From: an uncultured Oscillospiraceae bacterium
Lineage (GTDB): Bacteria; Bacillota; Clostridia; Oscillospirales; Acutalibacteraceae
Direction of reading: 5' to 3'
NCBI GenBank assembly: GCA_900552225.1
Contig: URYX01000028.1
Location: 1-13,526, forward strand
DNA length: 13,526 bases
The notes beneath the pieces are model-generated. The model worked only from the letters and a program-made list of their open reading frames with translations. It was not told where the DNA came from and did no database searches. Positions 1 to 7,074 of this stretch are shown in pieces; the first letter of the stretch is position 1, and every line of letters starts with the position of its first letter. The translations under genes were made by a program, and so were the position numbers.

Positions 1-51
1 ATACGAGATGTAGAGAGGTCTCGTGGGCTCGGAGATGTGTATAAGAGACAG
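1..51 (+). other. Illumina Nextera i7 adapter (sequencing artefact)
   Basis: This is library adapter, not genome. Positions 1-9 are the end of the P7 primer, 10-17 are the eight-base index gtagagag (the i7 index known as N707, read as CTCTCTAC), 18-32 are the Nextera read-2 stub, and 33-51 are the 19-bp Tn5 mosaic end agatgtgtataagagacag. Translation of the mosaic end in frame with polC gives the peptide MCIRDR, and another frame gives MYKRQ; both are well-known contaminant peptides in metagenome-derived protein databases. True genomic sequence begins at about 52. Confidence 0.98.
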
Positions 52-52
52 G

Positions 53-1429
53 TTCGCGCCGAACCATGTGTTCAAGGCAGGCACCATCTCGACGCTGGCG
101 GAAAAGACCGCCTATGGCTATGTCAAGGGCTATGCGGAGGAGCGTGGGCTGCAGCTCAGTCCCGCGGAGATGACGCGGCTGGCGGACGGCTGTACCGGCG
201 TCAAGCGCACGAGCGGTCAGCACCCGGGCGGCATGGTCGTGGTGCCGGACGAATATGTGGTGGAGGATTTTACGCCGGTGCAGCATCCGGCCGACAAGGC
301 GGATTCGGATGTCGTGACCACTCACTTCGACTTCCACAAAATTCACGATACCATCCTCAAGCTGGACAACCTCGGCCACGATATTCCGACCATTTACAAA
401 TATCTTGAGGAATATACCGGCATTTCGGTCAAGGATGTGCCGATGTCGGACGAGCAGGTATACAGCCTGTTCACCTCACCGGAGGCGCTCGGGGTCACCA
501 AGGACGATATCCACTGGCAGACGGGAACGCTGTCCATCCCCGAAATGGGCACCTCTTTTGTCACGCAGATGCTGCTCGAATGCCGTCCGAAGTGCTTTTC
601 CGATCTGCTGCAGATCTCCGGTCTGTCGCACGGCACCGACGTATGGAACGGCAACGCGCAGGATCTGATCAAGGCCGGCACCTGTACCATCGCCACGGTC
701 ATCGGAACCCGCGACAGCATCATGACCTATCTGCTGCACAAGGGTCTGGAGCCGAAGATGGCGTTCAAGATCATGGAGATCGTGCGTAAGGGCAAGGCGA
801 CCAAGCTGCTGACCGAGGAGCACATCCAGGCGATGAAGGAGCACAATGTACCCCAGTGGTATATGGATTCCTGCTTCAAGATCAAGTACATGTTCCCGAA
901 GGCGCACGCGGCGGCGTATCTGATTGCTGCTCTGCGCGTGGCCTGGTTCAAGGTGCACCATCCGGTGGCCTATTATGCCGCCTATTTCACGGTGCGCAGC
1001 GACGACTTTGACGCGGAGGCGGTGATGCGCGGCAAGGACAGTGTGTGGCGCGAAATCGAGGCCATCCGTGGCCGGGGCCGGGAGGCCTCGGTCAAGGAGC
1101 AGGGCTTTGCCGATACGATGCACATTGTGTACGAGGCGATGGTGCGCGGCGTGAAGTTTTTGCCGGTCGATCTGTACCGTTCGCACGCCCGGCAGTTCTT
1201 GGTGGAGGACGGCGCCATCCGGATGCCGTTCAGCGCGGTCAAGGGACTGGGCGGTGCGGCGGCCGAGGGAATTATGAAGGCGCGGGATGAGGGCGGAGCG
1301 TTCCTCTCCTGTGACGATTTCCAGACGCGCAGCGGTGTGTCCCGCACGCTGACGGAAACGCTGCGTGATATGGGGGCGCTCGGCAACCTGCCCTCCACGA
1401 GTCAGATGGATCTGTTTGAGCTCGGGTAA
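53..1429 (+). CDS. polC: DNA polymerase III alpha subunit, PolC type, C-terminal third (partial)
   Basis: PolC is the replicative DNA polymerase of low-GC Gram-positive bacteria and copies the chromosome at the fork in complex with the beta clamp. Only about 458 codons are present of a family that is usually near 1,430 residues, because the contig starts inside the gene. Blocks characteristic of PolC are visible: CTGVKRTSGQHPGG, THFDFHKIHD followed by LKLDNLGHD (the region of a palm catalytic aspartate), SGLSHGTDVW, FKIMEIVRKGK and YMFPKAHAAAY. The protein ends in QMDLF (codons at 1403-1417), matching the clamp-binding motif at the PolC C-terminus (QLSLF in Bacillus subtilis). The apparent Met start at 23 lies in adapter sequence and is false. 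The next gene begins 41 bp downstream with no clear terminator between them. Confidence 0.97.
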   Translation, partial: FAPNHVFKAGTISTLAEKTAYGYVKGYAEERGLQLSPAEMTRLADGCTGVKRTSGQHPGGMVVVPDEYVVEDFTPVQHPADKADSDVVTTHFDFHKIHDTILKLDNLGHDIPTIYKYLEEYTGISVKDVPMSDEQVYSLFTSPEALGVTKDDIHWQTGTLSIPEMGTSFVTQMLLECRPKCFSDLLQISGLSHGTDVWNGNAQDLIKAGTCTIATVIGTRDSIMTYLLHKGLEPKMAFKIMEIVRKGKATKLLTEEHIQAMKEHNVPQWYMDSCFKIKYMFPKAHAAAYLIAALRVAWFKVHHPVAYYAAYFTVRSDDFDAEAVMRGKDSVWREIEAIRGRGREASVKEQGFADTMHIVYEAMVRGVKFLPVDLYRSHARQFLVEDGAIRMPFSAVKGLGGAAAEGIMKARDEGGAFLSCDDFQTRSGVSRTLTETLRDMGALGNLPSTSQMDLFELG

Positions 1430-1470
1430 ACATCAATTTTGGTTTTTTGTAAAATGGGAGATGAGCGTAT

Positions 1471-2853
1471 ATGAAACGGATACGGCGGATAATGGCTGCG
1501 GTGGCTTTTTTGGCGGCGCTGGTTCTGCTGACCGCCTGTGCGTCCCGTGTGCCGGAGGCCGGCTCGGCCATCGGTACGGGTGACGGCACCTCGTCGGTCA
1601 CGCGGCACTCGGACGGCGGAGCGGTTTCCGGCTCCTCCGTTCCGGCGGGAAGCGGAACGCAGACGGAGCCGACGGTACCTCCGGGGCAGGAGGAGGGTAC
1701 CCTTCCGACGACCCAGCCGACTCCGGCTCCGACGACGGAAAATGTTACGACCGAGGTGGCGACGCTCCCGACGGTAAAAACCACCCGGCCTGCGGAAACG
1801 ACCGTCCGCGTAACCACCGCCACGGCTGCGGATGTGCCGATGACGGGACTGACGGAGCTTCCGGAATCGGAATATTACGGGAGAAAGTACCTGTCGGCGC
1901 AGCCCGACGGGGCGGCCTTGGTGGAATTCTACGACGAATTGGCCTTTGAGGTGTCGCAGTTTACGCGGCAATGCAGAGTGAATCGGCTTACGGTCGAGCA
2001 GCTGTCGCTGGTGTTTCAGTGCTACCGTGCGGATTATCCGCAGTATTTTTGGCTCGGCAGCGGTTATCGGTATTCGTATAGTCCCTCCAACCCGAATGCG
2101 GTTCTCGGTGTAACGCTCGAGCCCTTTACACTGGCGGACGGAGCGGAGCTGATGGCATCGCGGAGCACCTTTGAGGCGGCGGTGCAGGAAATACTGGAAG
2201 GAATCAGCGGGAGTCTTTCGGAATATGACCGGGCGCTGATGATTCACGATCGGCTGGTGCGGCATGCGGTATACCGGGAGGGTGAGGATGCGCATAATGC
2301 CTACGGAGTGCTGGTGCGCGGGGCCGGTGTCTGCGAGGGCTATGCCCACGCCTACCAGTATCTCTGCTATCGGGCGGGAATTCAGGCGCTGTTTGTAACG
2401 GGAAGCAGCCGCAACGAGGCGCATGCCTGGAATATCGTCAGACTGGACGGCCGCTACACGCAGATTGACATCACATGGGACGATCCGGTCGGGGTGTCCG
2501 ATCCCGATTTTGTCAGTCATGCGTATTTCGGGCTGACCGACCGGGAGATTGCCGCGGATCATACACTGAGCAATACGGGTTCCTTTGTCGTGCCTGCCTG
2601 TACGGAGGAATCGCTTCGGTATCACCGGCGGCAGGGAAGCTATTTTACGGCTCTGGATGCCCAAAGGCTCGGTGCCCTGCTGGCTGACGGAAACGGAACG
2701 GCGCAGTTTGCTGCCGCCGTGAGTCCCGAGACCTTCCGGACGTGGTGGAATGCGCATGCGGGCGAGGTTTTGCTGTGGGTGCCCGGAGACTGGGGCCGGG
2801 CTTCCTGGTCGATTGTGGGACAGGAGTATACGCTGACTCTGATTCCGCGCTGA
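1471..2853 (+). CDS. Transglutaminase-like lipoprotein
   Basis: This is a 460-residue predicted surface lipoprotein with a papain-fold transglutaminase-like domain. Residues 1-23 form a lipoprotein signal: basic start (KRIRR), hydrophobic core, and lipobox LTAC with Cys23 as the lipidation site. Residues 24-120 are a Thr/Ser/Pro-rich linker, likely spanning the wall. The enzyme-like domain covers about 210-365 and keeps a full Cys-His-Asp triad: Cys288 in GVCEGYA, His318 in EAHAWN and Asp333 in QIDITWDDP. Family knowledge suggests a cysteine protease, amidase or crosslinking activity outside the membrane; the substrate cannot be told from sequence. The start is set by the signal peptide and by gggag at 1456-1460. 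It lies 41 bp after polC and 76 bp before yunB, so it may share their transcript. Confidence 0.85.
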   Translation: MKRIRRIMAAVAFLAALVLLTACASRVPEAGSAIGTGDGTSSVTRHSDGGAVSGSSVPAGSGTQTEPTVPPGQEEGTLPTTQPTPAPTTENVTTEVATLPTVKTTRPAETTVRVTTATAADVPMTGLTELPESEYYGRKYLSAQPDGAALVEFYDELAFEVSQFTRQCRVNRLTVEQLSLVFQCYRADYPQYFWLGSGYRYSYSPSNPNAVLGVTLEPFTLADGAELMASRSTFEAAVQEILEGISGSLSEYDRALMIHDRLVRHAVYREGEDAHNAYGVLVRGAGVCEGYAHAYQYLCYRAGIQALFVTGSSRNEAHAWNIVRLDGRYTQIDITWDDPVGVSDPDFVSHAYFGLTDREIAADHTLSNTGSFVVPACTEESLRYHRRQGSYFTALDAQRLGALLADGNGTAQFAAAVSPETFRTWWNAHAGEVLLWVPGDWGRASWSIVGQEYTLTLIPR

Positions 2854-2929
2854 TTTTCCGCCGCCTGACAGGCACTCCCTGTCTGACTTCCGCGTACTGT
2901 GGAATAGACAGAGGAGAGGGGGAGCGCAC

Positions 2930-3562
2930 ATGTCTTTCCGGCGAAAAAGGAGAGTGCGGCGGGCCTTGGGGACGGCTCTGGGAATATTGCTGCTGTGTCT
3001 GGCTGCGGCGGAAATGTGGATGTATCCGCTGCTGCTCAGCTACGGCGGCCATACGGCGGAGGCCTGGGCCGTCGCGGCGGTCAACGAGACGGTGGCGGCC
3101 GTTTTGGCGGAAACACAGACGGCCTACGGCGATCTGACGACCGTCACGCGGGATGCGGAAGGGCGGATTGTGACTCTGCAGACCGATGCCGCGCGGCTCA
3201 ACCGGCTGCAGTCGGAGATTGCGGTGCGGCTGTCGGAGCGCATCGGAGAGACAAGCCGCGGACGGTTTACCGTTCCGTTCGGAACGGTATGCGGCGGGGC
3301 GTTGCTGAGCGGCCGCGGCCCGGATGTGACCTTTTTTGCGGCCGTGGACGGAGTTGCCAAAACGGAGCTGCGGGACGAATTCAGTGCGGCCGGCATCAAC
3401 CAGACCTATCACCGGGTGTATCTGGACATTACGCTGCAGGTATTGGTGACGGTCATGGGGCACCGTGAGGTGCGGGAGGTGGCCGTGCCGGCCGTGATGG
3501 CGCAGACCGTGCTGATGGGAACGGTGCCGGAGACCTATTGGAATTGGCACGGAGATACCTGA
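2930..3562 (+). CDS. yunB: Sporulation protein YunB
   Basis: This 210-residue protein matches the YunB family, a sporulation protein that in Bacillus subtilis belongs to the sigma-E (mother-cell) regulon; its molecular role is not well defined. There is a basic N-terminus (residues 2-11), one membrane-spanning segment at about 13-36, and then an extracytoplasmic domain. Family hallmarks are visible: TDAARLNRLQSEI, a VPFGTV...GGALLSGRGPDV block, a GINQTYHRVYLDI block, and the C-terminal pattern VLMGTVPETYWN. The start is supported by the purine-rich GAGGAGAGGGGGAG at 2911-2923. It is followed 27 bp later by the phosphatase gene. No clear sigma-E promoter was found in the 76 bp in front, so it may be transcribed from further upstream. 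Confidence 0.9.
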   Translation: MSFRRKRRVRRALGTALGILLLCLAAAEMWMYPLLLSYGGHTAEAWAVAAVNETVAAVLAETQTAYGDLTTVTRDAEGRIVTLQTDAARLNRLQSEIAVRLSERIGETSRGRFTVPFGTVCGGALLSGRGPDVTFFAAVDGVAKTELRDEFSAAGINQTYHRVYLDITLQVLVTVMGHREVREVAVPAVMAQTVLMGTVPETYWNWHGDT

Positions 3563-3589
3563 GATGGGATATAAAAATCGGAGGAGCTT

Positions 3590-4240
3590 ATGCATTACCG
3601 GGCGGTTATTTTTGATTTGGACGGCACCCTGCTCAACACGCTGGAGGATTTGGCGGATGCCGTCAACCATGTGCTGCGTGAACGGCATTTTCCGCTCCGC
3701 AGCCTGGAGGAGATCCGGACGTTTGTCGGCAACGGGGTCGGGCTGCTGATGCGGCGCGCTCTGCCGGAGGGGACGGAGGAAGCGGTGTTTTCCGGTTGCC
3801 TGCGCGATTTCAAGGACTACTATGCCGCGCATATGGAGGAGAAAACCGCTCCGTATGAGGGTATTTTACCGCTGCTCGATCGGCTGAAGGCGGACGGATG
3901 CCGTCTGGCGGTGGTGTCGAATAAGTTTGACGGAGCGGTGCAGGGGCTTTGCCGGCGCTATTTCGGAGAGCGCCTGGATGCCGCGGCCGGGGAAACCGAA
4001 GCACGCCGGAAGAAGCCGGCCCCGGATACCGTATGGTATGTGGCGGAGCTGCTCGGGGTGCGCCCGGAGGAGTGCGTTTATATCGGGGATTCGGATGTGG
4101 ATATTGAGACGGCCGCCGCCTCCCGTATGCCGTGCATCAGTGTCAGCTGGGGCTTCCGCACGCGGCAGCAGCTGACGGAGGCGGGAGCCGCCCGGATTGC
4201 GGCGACGCCGGAGGAGCTGTACCGTCTGCTGAGCCTGTAG
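3590..4240 (+). CDS. gph: HAD-family phosphatase, phosphoglycolate phosphatase-like
   Basis: This 216-residue cytoplasmic protein is a HAD-superfamily hydrolase with a small helical cap after motif I, as in phosphoglycolate phosphatase and PpaX-like enzymes. All four catalytic motifs are present: motif I DLDGT with nucleophile Asp9 and acid/base Asp11, motif II Ser110 in VVSNK, motif III Lys141/Lys142 in RRKKPAPD, and motif IV GDSDVD with Asp167 and Asp171 for magnesium. The length is normal for the family. Removal of phosphate from 2-phosphoglycolate or a similar small phosphoester is the likely reaction, but HAD substrates cannot be assigned safely from sequence, so the gene symbol is tentative. 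A strong GGAGGAG at 3580-3586 sets the ATG start. The gene is the last of the plus-strand block and is followed by a hairpin terminator 40 bp downstream. Confidence 0.85.
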   Translation: MHYRAVIFDLDGTLLNTLEDLADAVNHVLRERHFPLRSLEEIRTFVGNGVGLLMRRALPEGTEEAVFSGCLRDFKDYYAAHMEEKTAPYEGILPLLDRLKADGCRLAVVSNKFDGAVQGLCRRYFGERLDAAAGETEARRKKPAPDTVWYVAELLGVRPEECVYIGDSDVDIETAAASRMPCISVSWGFRTRQQLTEAGAARIAATPEELYRLLSL

Positions 4241-4280
4241 CAGCCGGCGCACAATCAACCGTATATTTCCGGATACGCCA

Positions 4281-4320
4281 AAGAGCGGCGGATACAACAC
4301 GTATCCGCCGCTCTTTTTTT
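4281..4320 (+). terminator. Rho-independent terminator after the phosphatase gene
   Basis: A 15-bp perfect stem, aagagcggcggatac (4281-4295) with gtatccgccgctctt (4301-4315), encloses a 5-base loop and runs into a seven-T tract (4314-4320) on the plus strand. It sits between convergent genes. In the minus direction only TTT follows the stem, so it should be weaker for the zinc-ribbon gene. Confidence 0.95.
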
Positions 4321-4342
4321 GGAAAATCCCGGGACTTTGAAA

Positions 4343-4858
4343 TTACTTCAGGAAGGGCAGGCTGCGCACAATGACCGGCTCCTTCGCTTTGCCGGAGCAA
4401 ATCTGGAAGAAGCAGATGATGCGCACCACGGCCAGTACGGCGAGGGCGATGGCGCCGGCGAGCGGAACGATCAGCGTCCAGAACAGAACCACCATCACGA
4501 GCGTCAGCAGAATGCTGGTAACCTCCAGCTTGACGGCCTGGCGCACATGGAAGGCCACATACTTGGAGGAGCTCGAGGCCAGCAGAGCCACGATAATGCC
4601 GAAGATGCCCATCAGATAGGGCAGCATGCAGTATACCTTGTTATCCGAGATATCCTGTGCATCGAAATCGGCCGTATGATCGTAGGGATCCACGGCGGGC
4701 TGCTGGGGAGCGGCATAGTACTGCGGCTGGGGAGCTACGTACTGCGGCTGCTGGGGCTGCTGGGGCTGCTGGGGAGCGGCATTCTGGTTGGCACCGCACT
4801 GCGCGCAGAAGGCGGCGGTATCCTCAAGCTGAGCTCCGCAAACGGGACAGTTTTTCAT
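4343..4858 (-). CDS. Zinc-ribbon membrane protein with Gln/Pro-rich linker
   Basis: This 171-residue protein has an N-terminal zinc ribbon (Cys4-x2-Cys7 and Cys18-x2-Cys21), a low-complexity Gln/Pro/Tyr-rich linker (about 25-58, with QQP repeats) and a membrane domain with three hydrophobic segments at about 75-95, 113-131 and 133-153. The block KYVAFHVRQAVKLEV between the first two segments resembles the short loop of DUF4870-like small membrane proteins. The function is unknown; such zinc-ribbon plus membrane proteins are common in Firmicutes. Two in-frame ATGs exist, at 4867 and 4858. The AAGGAG at 4869-4874 is only one base from the first but ten from the second, so the start at 4858 is preferred (MKNCPVCG). 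A sigma-A-type promoter lies at 4922-4950, so it is probably a single-gene unit. Confidence 0.75.
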   Translation of the reverse strand: MKNCPVCGAQLEDTAAFCAQCGANQNAAPQQPQQPQQPQYVAPQPQYYAAPQQPAVDPYDHTADFDAQDISDNKVYCMLPYLMGIFGIIVALLASSSSKYVAFHVRQAVKLEVTSILLTLVMVVLFWTLIVPLAGAIALAVLAVVRIICFFQICSGKAKEPVIVRSLPFLK

Positions 4859-4921
4859 CGTGTTCATTCTCCTTTTTTACCGGGTTGCTTCCATGCGACG
4901 GAAGTGCCCTGATTTATCTAC

Positions 4922-4950
4922 AGTATATCGGGTTTTTCGCCGGATTGCAA
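4922..4950 (-). promoter_or_regulatory. Sigma-A-type promoter for the zinc-ribbon membrane gene
   Basis: On the minus strand, TTGCAA (4950-4945) and TATACT (4927-4922) are separated by exactly 17 bases. The -10 box matches consensus at five of six positions and the -35 at four. Transcription should begin near 4915, about 57 bases before the preferred start codon. Confidence 0.7.
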
Positions 4951-4990
4951 GAGGATTTTTTGAAAACCGGACGGCATTTTCCGAAAACGG

Positions 4991-6523
4991 TCAGGCGCGC
5001 AGCCGCAATTCGTCCCGGGACAGGCTTCCGCAGGCAAACAGCAGCGGTATATAGCACCCGACGGTAAGCAGTGCGGCTACCATGAGCTGCGGGAGCACGG
5101 GGAGTGTGCGGCACAGGCGCAGCAGGCCCGAGGCGGCCAGCAGGCCCGCACACAGGGCGCCGAGGGGGCGGAGAATCCATCGGCCGAAGCGGATATGGGT
5201 GCCGGTGACGGTGCACAGCCGGCGGACGTTAAGGCCGCAGGTAAACAGGTTGCTGAGAATCATGATGAACAGAAAGGCCTCTATTCCGCGCAGCGGCACC
5301 AGAAAGACAATCAGCAGAATACGCAGGGCAGAGTCGGCCACGCTGTATTTGAGAGAGCTGACCTGCTGATTCAGGCCCTTCAGAATGCCGTCCACCACGC
5401 TTTCCACATACATGACCGGAATCAGAGGAGCCAGCACCCGCAGCAGGAAGCCCACCTCCCGGCTGTGATACAGCAGCTCCCCGAGCGGATAGGCGAGCAG
5501 CCAGAACAGTCCGCCGATCAGCAGGGAGGCCAGGAGAGTGATGTGCAGGGTGTGATCCACCACGCGCTGCACGCGGCGCGTTTGACCGAGCGCGCGCGCC
5601 TCGGACATTTCGGGAATCAGCAGGGTGGAAAAGGCGGACAGAAAGGAGGAGGGAAAAAAGATCAGCGGCATGGCCATTCCCTTCAGGGTGCCGAACTGCG
5701 AGAGGCCCGCCTCACGCGAATCGGCGTACAGCGACAGCCGCTGCGGCACGAGCAGATTTTCCGCCGTGCGCAGCAGAGAATTCAGATAGCGTCCCGCCGT
5801 GACCGGTACGGCGATGCTCAGAATCCGCCGCACGATGCCGCAGGCAGCCGTGCAGCCATCCGTGCGGGGCGGCGGCTCCCGCCGCAGGCGCCGTCTGTCC
5901 CACAGATAGCTCAGCGAAATATAGCCGCATGAGATGGCCTCGGAAACCGTGTCACCGACCATGACGGCGGCGCAGGCGGCCGTCAGGCTCAGCGAGGAGA
6001 AACGCCAGAACAGCCCGAAGATCACGGCCATCCGTGTGAACTGCTCCAGAAGCTGCGCACGCGAGGAGGAGGCCACCCGCCGCCGCGCCATGAAGTATCC
6101 CTTGATGCAGGAGGATATGCCCATAAACGGAAAGCTGAGGGAGAGCACGCGGATGGCGGGAACGGCGCGTGCATCACGGATCCAGTAGGTGCCGATGAGC
6201 GGAGCGCCGAGATAGAACAGCAGCGTGCTTAGTACGGCGATGACCGTGCTGAGACTCAGGGCGCGGCGCAGGATCCGCCGCACGGAGCGCGGATCGCCGC
6301 ACACCAATTCGTCGGTAATCAGCCGCGTGGTTGCCGTGGAAAGGCCGGAGGAGGCAAAGGTCGAGCCGAGCACGTAGACCGATACAATCAGCTGGTAGAG
6401 TCCCATGCCCTCGGCTCCGATTCTGTCGGACAGATAGATCCGGAAGAAAATGCCGACGGTTTTCAGGATCAGCGAGGTGACCGACAGAATGGCGGCATTT
6501 TTCAAAAAAATATGTTTTTTCAC
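4991..6523 (-). CDS. spoVB: SpoVB-type stage V sporulation flippase (MOP superfamily)
   Basis: This polytopic membrane protein (510 residues from the chosen start) is hydrophobic throughout and fits the MOP superfamily of lipid-linked oligosaccharide flippases. It is closest to SpoVB, which in Bacillus subtilis is needed for spore cortex synthesis and is made in the mother cell. Recognisable blocks are KNAAILSVTSLILKTVGIFFR at the N-terminus, GAEGMGLYQL, SSGLSTATTRLI, and GTLKGMAMPLIFFPSSFLSAFSTLLIPEMSEA in the middle. A frame from GTG at 6553 exists, but the GTG at 6523 is better: AAAGGA (6537-6532) lies eight bases ahead and the protein then begins with the family-like MKKHIFLKNAAIL. It starts 23 bp after the two-repeat peptidoglycan-binding gene and ends the four-gene run. 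A related MurJ- or polysaccharide-flippase role cannot be excluded. Confidence 0.85.
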   Translation of the reverse strand: MKKHIFLKNAAILSVTSLILKTVGIFFRIYLSDRIGAEGMGLYQLIVSVYVLGSTFASSGLSTATTRLITDELVCGDPRSVRRILRRALSLSTVIAVLSTLLFYLGAPLIGTYWIRDARAVPAIRVLSLSFPFMGISSCIKGYFMARRRVASSSRAQLLEQFTRMAVIFGLFWRFSSLSLTAACAAVMVGDTVSEAISCGYISLSYLWDRRRLRREPPPRTDGCTAACGIVRRILSIAVPVTAGRYLNSLLRTAENLLVPQRLSLYADSREAGLSQFGTLKGMAMPLIFFPSSFLSAFSTLLIPEMSEARALGQTRRVQRVVDHTLHITLLASLLIGGLFWLLAYPLGELLYHSREVGFLLRVLAPLIPVMYVESVVDGILKGLNQQVSSLKYSVADSALRILLIVFLVPLRGIEAFLFIMILSNLFTCGLNVRRLCTVTGTHIRFGRWILRPLGALCAGLLAASGLLRLCRTLPVLPQLMVAALLTVGCYIPLLFACGSLSRDELRLRA

Positions 6524-6546
6524 CCGCGTGATCCTTTCTGCTTTGT

Positions 6547-7071
6547 CTACCACAGTCCCATGGCGGCGTAGGCGGCGGCCAGGGCGTTCCAGGAGGCAAC
6601 ATCGGTTTTGCCGGTCACCGGAAGTCCGGAGGCCCGCTGCAGCCGGCGCATGCCCTCCTCGGTGGAGGGATCGTAGCGGCCGGTGGGCGCGGCGGGGGCA
6701 AAATCCCCCTTGGCCCGCGCCAGGGCGGCCAGCATCAGCTGAAGCACGGAGACGATGTCTCCGGTGTCCCCGGCCTCCAGCTCACGGAAGGCGGTGACAA
6801 ACGGGTCGGTATGCTGTGCCGTGCGCAGGGCATCGGCCGAGCGGTCGGCGGCCACGATGGCCGTCCAGGTCGGATAATCGACGATGCCGGTGGGAGGAAG
6901 TCGGAACAGGCGCTGCGCGGCCTTGACGGCATCGGTGGTCTCCCCGCCGAAAACTCCGTCAATATCGACACGGGGAATGGAGGGATGCAGATAGGACAGA
7001 GCACGCAGATAGGTCTGCAGCTCCCGGATGTACAGGAAGGAATCGTAGCGGATATGATTGAAGGGATACAC
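6547..7071 (-). CDS. Protein with two peptidoglycan-binding domains
   Basis: This 174-residue protein is made almost wholly of two peptidoglycan-binding (PG_binding_1) repeats. The first (about 13-73) is canonical, with IDGVFGGETTDAVKAAQRLFRLPPTGIVDYPTW. The second (about 97-169) is more divergent, with the core GRYDPSTEEGMRRLQ and SGLPVTGKTDVASW. No signal peptide, membrane segment or catalytic domain is visible, so it is either a binding protein used inside the mother cell or an accessory to the neighbouring SpoIID-like protein. The start is GTG at 7071, three bases after the stop of the upstream gene. The ribosome binding site AGGAGGTGA lies inside the end of that gene with an eight-base spacing, implying coupled translation. 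The repeats resemble those of the upstream gene, so it may have split or duplicated from it. Confidence 0.85.
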   Translation of the reverse strand: MYPFNHIRYDSFLYIRELQTYLRALSYLHPSIPRVDIDGVFGGETTDAVKAAQRLFRLPPTGIVDYPTWTAIVAADRSADALRTAQHTDPFVTAFRELEAGDTGDIVSVLQLMLAALARAKGDFAPAAPTGRYDPSTEEGMRRLQRASGLPVTGKTDVASWNALAAAYAAMGLW

Positions 7072-7074
7072 GGG

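Noticed and set aside
1430..1470. T-rich stretch after polC as a terminator
   Set aside because: There is no stem before the T run, so polC and the next gene may be cotranscribed.
2867..2883. Small hairpin gacagg/cctgtc between the lipoprotein gene and yunB as a terminator
   Set aside because: Only six base pairs and no T tract follows.
1402..2931. 509-codon minus-strand frame opposite the lipoprotein gene
   Set aside because: Arg/His-rich translation typical of the antisense of a GC-rich gene; the plus strand has a signal peptide and a catalytic triad.
2645..3832. 395-codon minus-strand frame opposite yunB and the phosphatase start
   Set aside because: Low-information antisense translation crossing two recognisable plus-strand genes and their gap.
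4749..4776. Tandem ctggggctg repeats as a regulatory or CRISPR-like repeat
   Set aside because: They simply encode the QQP repeats of the linker in the zinc-ribbon protein.
4319..4912. 197-codon plus-strand frame opposite the zinc-ribbon gene
   Set aside because: The minus strand has the two CxxC pairs, membrane segments, a ribosome site and a promoter; the plus frame has none.
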